Assembly (NCBI GenBank): GCA_017999075.1 | Contig: JAGOBX010000049.1 | Coordinates: 1-13,071, forward strand | Origin: Candidatus Babelota bacterium | Lineage (GTDB): Bacteria > JAGOBX01 | Reading direction: 5' to 3' | Length of the DNA: 13,071 nt | Part shown: one piece after another, positions 7,526 to 13,071 of the stretch | Layout: every line of letters starts with the position of its first letter | Position numbering within the stretch: the first letter of the stretch is position 1 | Translations under genes and position numbers: made by a program | Notes under the pieces: generated by a model | Told to the model about the DNA's origin: nothing | What the model saw: only the letters and a program-made list of their open reading frames with translations | The model's database searches: none

Positions 7526-9211
7526 ATGGAAACAAAAAAAAGTGACGATATGAATATTACTGAATTTCTGAATATTGCTGAAATTCAGTTGATGATGGAT
7601 GATTTTTATAAATTAACCAATATCGGTATTGGAATTATTGATTTGCAGGGGAACATATTGGTTTCAACAGGCTGGCAGGATATATGCACAAAGTTTCATC
7701 GGGTTCATCCGGAAACCAGAAAAAATTGTATTGAAAGTGATGTTTATCTGAGTAAAAATGTAGAAAAAGGAGTATATTTGCAATATAAATGTAAAAATAA
7801 TATGTGGGATATAGTTACTCCTATAATTATAAATGGAAAACATTTTTGTAATTTATTTCTTGGACAATTTTTTTTTGATGATGAAACACCTGATGTTGAA
7901 GCTTTTGCTGCGCAGGCTGATAAATACGGGTTTGATAAAACTAAATACATTGAAGCTCTTAATAAGGTGCCGCGATGGAGCAGGGATACTGTAAAAAACG
8001 TTATGAATTTTTATTCTAAATTTGCAGTTTTTATTGCTGATTTAAGCTATAATAATTTAATGATTAAAGAAAGCGAAAGTAAATACAGGACACTATTAGA
8101 AAATTTACCGCAAAAAATATTTTTAAAAGATGTAAATTCAGTATATATATCATGCAACAAAAATTATGCAAATGATTTAAATATAAAACCTGAAGAAATA
8201 GTTGGGAAAACTGATTATGATTTCTATCCTAAAGAATTTGCCGAAAAATATCGTAAAGATGATAAAAGATTAATTGAAACCGATACTGCTGAAGTTTTTG
8301 AAGAAGAATATATTCAAAATGACAAAAAGTTTTGGATAAATACTTTTAAAATACCTGTTAAAAATATCCATAATGAAATAACAGGGATATTAGGAATATT
8401 TCATGATATAACAGAAAAAAAAGAATTAGAAAAACAATTGCTGCAATCAGAAAAATTATCTGCTGTCGGTAAATTAACGGCAGGCGTGGCTCATGAATTT
8501 AACAATCTGATGGCTATAATACAAGTAAATAATGAAATAATAAATTATATTTCAAAAGAAAAAAATGATGAAGAACTTAAAAATTGCGCTAAAGTTATTT
8601 CTGAAACAATACATAGAGGAAAATCTATTGTATTAAATATGATGACATTTGCAAAACCAAAAGAACCTGAAAAAAATTTTTATTATATACGGGATATTTT
8701 TAATGAAACAATTAAACTTCAGGAAAAAGAACTGGCTCTGGAAAATATTACGATAAATATGAAATTTAGCGGATTGCGAACAAAAATATTTGTTGATAAA
8801 TCTCAAATAGAACAAGTTTTTTTGAATATGATTATAAATGCGCGCCATGCAATTATTCCTAAAGGAAAAGGAACGATAGAAATTGAATCTGATATTGAAA
8901 ATAAATTTATAGTGTTTTATATTAAAGATAATGGCATCGGAATACCTAATGATAAAATTAAGAATATTTTCGAACCGTTTTTTACAACTAAAGGCGCGAT
9001 GGCTAAAGATAGTCTGGGAATTAAGGGGACAGGCTTAGGATTAAGTGTTTCTTACACTATAATAAAAAATCATGGGGGAAATATAGAAGTTGAGAGTGAA
9101 GAAGGTAAGGGAACTGTTTTTAAAATTATTTTGCCTATAAAAGATACAAAAATTAAAGATGATGATTATATTGAAACAATGGAAGAACCGCTAAAAAATA
9201 GCTTGAGATAA
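7526..9211 (+). CDS. Sensor histidine kinase: PocR-PAS-HisKA-HATPase, orphan
   Basis: A 561-residue sensor kinase without signal peptide or transmembrane segments, so probably a cytoplasmic sensor. Residues about 13-180 match a PocR-type sensory domain: WQDICTKFH, then RKNCIESD, then YKCKNNMWDIVTPIIINGKH and the closing LGQFFF; conserved Cys at 54, 68 and 89. A PAS domain follows (about 183-297), ending in the usual FHDITEKKELE linker. The HisKA helix carries the phospho-acceptor in GVAHEFNNL (His323), an NtrB-like H-box. The ATPase has the N-box QVFLNMIINARHA (431-441), G1 DNGIGIP (468-474), F-box EPFFTTK and G2 GTGLGLS (501-507). There is no receiver domain and no response regulator gene nearby, so its partner is elsewhere. 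The ligand is unknown. No clear Shine-Dalgarno precedes ATG 7526; an in-frame ATG at 7550 is an alternative start. Confidence 0.92.
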   Translation: METKKSDDMNITEFLNIAEIQLMMDDFYKLTNIGIGIIDLQGNILVSTGWQDICTKFHRVHPETRKNCIESDVYLSKNVEKGVYLQYKCKNNMWDIVTPIIINGKHFCNLFLGQFFFDDETPDVEAFAAQADKYGFDKTKYIEALNKVPRWSRDTVKNVMNFYSKFAVFIADLSYNNLMIKESESKYRTLLENLPQKIFLKDVNSVYISCNKNYANDLNIKPEEIVGKTDYDFYPKEFAEKYRKDDKRLIETDTAEVFEEEYIQNDKKFWINTFKIPVKNIHNEITGILGIFHDITEKKELEKQLLQSEKLSAVGKLTAGVAHEFNNLMAIIQVNNEIINYISKEKNDEELKNCAKVISETIHRGKSIVLNMMTFAKPKEPEKNFYYIRDIFNETIKLQEKELALENITINMKFSGLRTKIFVDKSQIEQVFLNMIINARHAIIPKGKGTIEIESDIENKFIVFYIKDNGIGIPNDKIKNIFEPFFTTKGAMAKDSLGIKGTGLGLSVSYTIIKNHGGNIEVESEEGKGTVFKIILPIKDTKIKDDDYIETMEEPLKNSLR

Positions 9212-9253
9212 AAAAAATATTTCGTGTAGTTTGTCAATGAAAAAATTGAGTTT

Positions 9254-12220
9254 TTACCAGAAAAATTGATAGTTTATTTCAGGTAATTCGGAATTTTGTT
9301 CGAATTCAATTTTAATTACTACCATAACTTCCAAATCTACGGGCAAAATAAGGTTGGAAGCATTTAATAATCCTTCGAAAATTTGTTTCAATTTTTTGTT
9401 TTTTAAGACATCTCCGTCAGCATATTTTATTTTTTTTAATTTGCCGTTATTTTCAAAATATAGTTCTATATCTCCAAATAATTTTTGTGATTGCATTGAT
9501 TGTTTGATTTTTTCTTTATAACCAGGAAAAGTTTTTTTTAATTTTAAATTTAATGTGTCCTGAGATTTTTTTTCAATAAGTTTTAAATACTCAGGATTCA
9601 TTTTATATTTTTTGTAAGTAAGGTTTAAATTTACATTAACTCTTCCTTCACCGCCAGCCTGCTGATTATCTACATTATCAGATAAATATTTGGAATTTGC
9701 ATTTTTAAGTTTATATTTTGTTACATCAAGTTTATTAGCGTTTGCAGCAGCAGTTTTATTTTGAGTTTCACCATCAAAATTTTTACTGGTTTCAATTTTT
9801 GATTCTTTATTTGTTGAAGTATTTTTGGCAATAAATAATTTTGCCTGTTCTTGACCTCCTGAAGTTTTATAAGAAGGTATTTTAAATTCTGAGTTATTTT
9901 GAGTATTTGAAGGTTGCTGAGCTGAAAGATTTGTATTGATAACGGTTTTTCCTCCTGATATTTTTTCGGCGGCAAGAGAATTTTTTTCTGATGAATAAAT
10001 GTTTTTATTAATCATAATAGCTGAACCTGTTTTTGATGACTTTTCTGATCTTGAAGAAGTTTTTTCCGTAACTGATGTTAAATTTTGAGATACTGATAAT
10101 GAAGTATTGGAAAATCCGGTTTTGTCTGCTTTTGCAACTGCTTTTTTTTGCGGTTCGAAAGATTTGCTTCCTGGTTTTTCCGGCATAGGAATACTTAAAT
10201 CAATAGGAACATTATCTTTTGATTTTGAAGAAGAACTGAATGCCGCAGAATTGGTATTTGATTTAGAAGAAACGGTTTTAATTCCTGAGACATTCGAACC
10301 GGCAGTTGTAACTATTTTACTTTTTTTGGAATTAAAATCATTATAGGAATTTTCTGTATTGTAATTTTCCGGGAGTTTTGCAACTGTTATATTTTTTTTT
10401 TCTGAAAAATTCGTTGAACTTTTTGAGCTGCTTTTTAATTGTGAATATCTATGTCCTGATAATACTTCGTTTTTTTCAATTGAATATTTCATATTAGAAT
10501 TTTGTGGCTTATTTGAATTGTTATCCTGATAATTTGTTTTAATTCCTGTTCCTTCATTTTTTTCGGATGCCTGCTGATTTTTATTGAATAAGTTTATTTG
10601 TTCGTCTTTTACATTATATTGTTTTAAGGAATAATCATTTTTAATGTTCTGGAAGTTAGTTTTTGAAATGGAATTGTTCGATGGCAATTTATCGGTTTTA
10701 TTTCGGTCGCCAGAGACGTTTTTAATTTGAATATTATTGTAATTTGATTTGTCATCTGCATTTTTGGTTTCCTTTATAATTTGTGAAGTCCCTGTTTTAT
10801 AATTGAATTTTTGTTGTACTGATGAAACTGAAATCGGAGCATTTGCATCGTGGATATATTTTTTTGAATTCAAGGCATCGGCTCGTTCTTTATTTTCTAC
10901 ATTAAAATTTTTCGAGAACCCGGCAGTTTTTAAATTTGAATTATCATGATTATTTTTTATTTCTTTCTGCTTGATATCAACTGAATATTTTTTTTTTGAG
11001 AAAGTAGAATTGTCAGGATATTTTATTTCTGATTGCCCCGATGATATTGAAAATGTATAATTTTTTTCGTTGTTTTCATACTGAGCTGATTGTTTATAAT
11101 TTTTATTTGTTTCAGATAAAAGTGCTGATTTAGAGGTTTGTATATTTTTGGCATTTTGCGGAGTGTATTCTGATGTTTGCGTTTTTTTCATGGAATTATA
11201 TTCGATAACATTATTTTTTGTTTTGCTGAACATAGAAACATTCACATTTGATGATTTTGAAGGTATCAGTTCTGATTTTTGCTTTGGAACATTGATTTCG
11301 CCGGCGATGTGCCTTGAATAATTTTCAGAAGTTTTGTGTGAATATTCAGGAGTTGAACGGGTTATTGAAAATTTTTCATTTTGCTTTACATTCTGTTCTG
11401 ATTCTTTAATTTTTGTTTCAGAAGAAAAGAATCCTTTTGATTTATCAGGGAAATTAACTTGTTTTGAATAAGACTGATATTGATCTTCTGATTTGTTTAA
11501 CGAATTATTTTTTTCTGAAGAAATTGTTTTTTTTTCAAATAAAGTAATGTCATTTTTTGTTGTCCTGCTGTTTAAAGATTTTTCTATTTCAATATTAGAA
11601 TGTTTTTTTTCAATGTTTTCTGAAACGGCTGTTTTTTCAAGTTGTTTCTGCTGTAAATTTATACTTTCTTTTTTTTGAGAGATAGAAGATTCAAATATTT
11701 TTTTACTGAAATTTTCAAATTTTGTTTTTTCTGCGGATATTTCTTTGTTTGTCTTGATTTCTATCTGCTGTTTTATAATTTCATTTTTTTCAATTTGGGG
11801 AGTTTCTGTTTTTTTAAACATTTCAATACTTTTAGTCTGCTCATAAGATTTAACCTGCTGAATAGGTACATCGGCGTATTTTTGGGATTTTGTTATTTTT
11901 TCTTCTGCAGGAGTTATTTCTTCTTTGATTTTTTTATCAATAGTTTTTTCTTGTTTTTTTTCGTCGATTTTGATTTTTATCTGCTCGTTTTTTTTTACCT
12001 GTTTTTTTAAAATTTCGGCAGGCCGTTTAACAATCTGTTCGTTTTCTTCTATAAGTTTGAACTTTAATTCGGTTTCTTCTTTTGTTTTATCAGGATCGCG
12101 CGACAAGTATATATTCCCCAAAAACAACAAGATTAAAATATGACATAGTATAGATAACCAGATAAATTTTTTGAGATTGAGTTGCTCCGAATCAATCTCT
12201 AATAGATAATTTTTATTCAT
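9254..12220 (-). CDS. Giant TonB-like energy transducer with low-complexity linker
   Basis: A predicted inner-membrane-anchored periplasmic protein of 988 residues, about four times E. coli TonB. Residues 1-18 are cytoplasmic. One membrane segment (about 19-39, FIWLSILCHILILLFLG) carries S23xxxH27, the Ser/His pair that in TonB couples to ExbB-ExbD. Residues about 42-220 are Lys/Glu/Gln-rich. From there to about 860 the sequence is Ser/Asn/Lys/Thr-rich and low in complexity, with no clear repeat unit and few prolines apart from a cluster near 668-690 (VPIDLSIPMPEKPG). Residues about 861-988 look folded: a helical part, then FGDIELYFENNGKLKKIKY and a final strand LEVMVVIKIEFE, resembling a divergent TonB C-terminal domain. 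Its ATG overlaps the exbD stop by 8 nt with no separate ribosome site, so translation is probably coupled. A TolA-like or other force-transmitting role is possible. Confidence 0.75.
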   Translation of the reverse strand: MNKNYLLEIDSEQLNLKKFIWLSILCHILILLFLGNIYLSRDPDKTKEETELKFKLIEENEQIVKRPAEILKKQVKKNEQIKIKIDEKKQEKTIDKKIKEEITPAEEKITKSQKYADVPIQQVKSYEQTKSIEMFKKTETPQIEKNEIIKQQIEIKTNKEISAEKTKFENFSKKIFESSISQKKESINLQQKQLEKTAVSENIEKKHSNIEIEKSLNSRTTKNDITLFEKKTISSEKNNSLNKSEDQYQSYSKQVNFPDKSKGFFSSETKIKESEQNVKQNEKFSITRSTPEYSHKTSENYSRHIAGEINVPKQKSELIPSKSSNVNVSMFSKTKNNVIEYNSMKKTQTSEYTPQNAKNIQTSKSALLSETNKNYKQSAQYENNEKNYTFSISSGQSEIKYPDNSTFSKKKYSVDIKQKEIKNNHDNSNLKTAGFSKNFNVENKERADALNSKKYIHDANAPISVSSVQQKFNYKTGTSQIIKETKNADDKSNYNNIQIKNVSGDRNKTDKLPSNNSISKTNFQNIKNDYSLKQYNVKDEQINLFNKNQQASEKNEGTGIKTNYQDNNSNKPQNSNMKYSIEKNEVLSGHRYSQLKSSSKSSTNFSEKKNITVAKLPENYNTENSYNDFNSKKSKIVTTAGSNVSGIKTVSSKSNTNSAAFSSSSKSKDNVPIDLSIPMPEKPGSKSFEPQKKAVAKADKTGFSNTSLSVSQNLTSVTEKTSSRSEKSSKTGSAIMINKNIYSSEKNSLAAEKISGGKTVINTNLSAQQPSNTQNNSEFKIPSYKTSGGQEQAKLFIAKNTSTNKESKIETSKNFDGETQNKTAAANANKLDVTKYKLKNANSKYLSDNVDNQQAGGEGRVNVNLNLTYKKYKMNPEYLKLIEKKSQDTLNLKLKKTFPGYKEKIKQSMQSQKLFGDIELYFENNGKLKKIKYADGDVLKNKKLKQIFEGLLNASNLILPVDLEVMVVIKIEFEQNSELPEINYQFFW

Positions 12221-12638
12221 AATTTATTTTATCTGTTTTTTTAGCGGCAAATGAAATATCCTGCACCCCAGATTCTTTTGCAATATCAATAACCTGTATT
12301 ATAATTTCGTAATTTACTTTTTTATCCGCTTTGACTGTTATTTGAGGTTTTCCTCCGTTTTCTATGTTGGAAAAAATTTTATTTTTTAACCCGGTTTTAT
12401 CTACCTTGTCATTGTTGAAATAAATTATGTTGTTTTCGTCAACATAAACCGTCATTTCATGCTGCTGAACAGTTTTTGAATTTTTTGCTTCAGGCATTTT
12501 AACCCGCATGCCGGGATGCACTACAAGAGTAGATGAAACCATAAAAAATATTACAAGTATAAACATTACATCTATCAGTGAAGTAATATTAAGATCCTTC
12601 ATTGATTTAAGTTTTGTCGTATGCCTTAAACGTCTCAT
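12213..12638 (-). CDS. exbD: ExbD/TolR-family biopolymer transport protein
   Basis: An inner-membrane partner of the ExbB/TolQ channel that passes proton-motive energy to the TonB-like protein. Its 141 residues match the family length. After a short basic N-terminus there is one membrane helix, LNITSLIDVMFILVIFFMVSS (16-36), containing Asp23, the equivalent of the essential proton-handling Asp of ExbD/TolR. Residues 40-141 form the periplasmic domain, with the family pattern VKMPEAKNS ... ITVKADKKVNYEIIIQVIDIAKESGVQDISFAA. AGGAG at 12645-12649 lies 6 nt before the ATG, which supports the start. It lies 21 nt after the ExbB-type gene and overlaps the TonB-like gene by 8 nt. ExbD and TolR cannot be separated by sequence alone; the TonB-like neighbour favours ExbD. 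Confidence 0.93.
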   Translation of the reverse strand: MRRLRHTTKLKSMKDLNITSLIDVMFILVIFFMVSSTLVVHPGMRVKMPEAKNSKTVQQHEMTVYVDENNIIYFNNDKVDKTGLKNKIFSNIENGGKPQITVKADKKVNYEIIIQVIDIAKESGVQDISFAAKKTDKINYE

Positions 12639-12659
12639 TTTATTCTCCTGAATCAGAAA

Positions 12660-13071
12660 CTATTTATCGGATTTCGCACAGATATAATTTATTAGCTTGG
12701 TTGTTATTTGTTCCATGTCCCAGTTTATGCTTTCAATACGTATCATAAAATAATTGTAAGCCGCTATTGCAGGAATGCCTACTATTAAACCGGCGGCTGT
12801 AGTGTATAGCGCTTCTGCAATTCCGTTTGCTAACTGAGCAGGATTACTTAAACTAATATTGGATATTACAAAAAAAGCTTTTATCATTCCGGTAACTGTT
12901 CCTAAAAGACCAAGTAATGGCTCGATTGTTGCAATAATGCCTAAAAATCCGATATGACGTTCCAGTTTTGGAATCTCGGAAATTATTATTTCATCTGCTA
13001 CAATTTCAAGTTTATCGCGGGTATTATCGTAATTTTCAAGGATTGCCGCTGCAATGCGGGATATAGAAGTT
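12660..13071 (-). CDS. exbB: ExbB/TolQ/MotA-family proton channel protein (5' end outside window)
   Basis: The frame is open to the window's right edge, so the ATG at 12887 is internal and 136 C-terminal codons are visible, ending in TAG. The visible part includes the cytoplasmic region (SRIAAAILENY ... ADEIIISEIPKLERHIGFLG) and the two pore-lining helices. The first is IIATIEPLLGLLGTVTGMIKAF. The second is GIAEALYTTAAGLIVGIPAIAAYNYF, the highly conserved signature of the MotA/TolQ/ExbB channel domain. Only a short tail follows. It forms the proton channel with the ExbD protein, whose gene starts 21 nt downstream. ExbB and TolQ are not reliably distinguished here, and the missing N-terminus prevents comparison of its length. 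The operon promoter lies outside the window. Confidence 0.92.
   Translation of the reverse strand, partial: TSISRIAAAILENYDNTRDKLEIVADEIIISEIPKLERHIGFLGIIATIEPLLGLLGTVTGMIKAFFVISNISLSNPAQLANGIAEALYTTAAGLIVGIPAIAAYNYFMIRIESINWDMEQITTKLINYICAKSDK

Noticed and set aside
9212-9253. Bidirectional terminator between the kinase and TonB-like genes
   Set aside because: Only a short A/T-only complementarity (AAAAA/TTTTT) is visible, with no GC-containing stem comparable to the one at 4739-4798.
11675-12010. Plus-strand Phe-rich open frame of 111 residues
   Set aside because: It is the antisense shadow of the Lys/Glu-rich part of the TonB-like gene; its Phe/Leu-rich composition is the complement of AAA/GAA codons.
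9640-12100. Tandem repeat array in the TonB-like linker
   Set aside because: The region is low in complexity, but I could not find a recurring unit at protein or DNA level; short motifs recur only as expected from composition.
12660-12887. A separate 75-residue small gene
   Set aside because: The frame continues upstream to the window edge with unmistakable ExbB/TolQ channel sequence; it is the C-terminal end of a larger gene.

Overview
The window comes from a strongly AT-rich (about 70% A+T by eye), diderm bacterium using the standard genetic code: TAA and TAG stops are used and Trp is TGG. The diderm assignment rests on an outer-membrane-type beta-barrel protein and an ExbB-ExbD-TonB-like energy-transduction operon. 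The tandem hisS-aspS arrangement and the cysteine-rich HisRS insertion are shared with Clostridia and Deltaproteobacteria-type lineages. The sequence alone does not fix a phylum; an uncultured AT-rich diderm lineage is my guess only.

Layout: (1) 1-1451 (+), 3' part of a probable outer-membrane beta-barrel protein whose frame runs open through the left window edge, closed by a hairpin terminator at 1515-1559. (2) 1576-4740 (+), a candidate promoter followed by hisS and aspS, two aminoacyl-tRNA synthetases 19 nt apart. (3) 4739-4798, a perfect 24-bp inverted repeat acting as a shared terminator for convergent genes; it reaches both stop codons. (4) 4797-7175 (-), a DEAD-box RNA helicase with a C-terminal RNA-binding domain, followed 78 nt downstream by a small PilZ-like protein. 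(5) 7176-7525, a 350-nt divergent intergenic region with short repeats and candidate promoters. (6) 7526-9211 (+), an orphan sensor histidine kinase with PocR sensory, PAS, HisKA and HATPase modules. (7) 9254-13071 (-), an operon read leftward: ExbB/TolQ/MotA-type channel protein (cut by the right edge), ExbD/TolR, then a 988-residue TonB-like protein whose start overlaps the exbD stop.

Most of the window is housekeeping (translation, RNA remodelling). The most unusual element is the very large TonB-like protein. It keeps the SxxxH transmembrane signature and a divergent TonB-type C-terminal domain, but about 800 residues of Ser/Asn/Lys-rich low-complexity sequence separate them. ExbB and ExbD would convert proton flow into movement of this protein, which would act across the periplasm on an outer-membrane partner. 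The beta-barrel protein at the left edge is not an obvious partner from position alone. I saw no mobile elements, CRISPR arrays, tRNAs or rRNAs.
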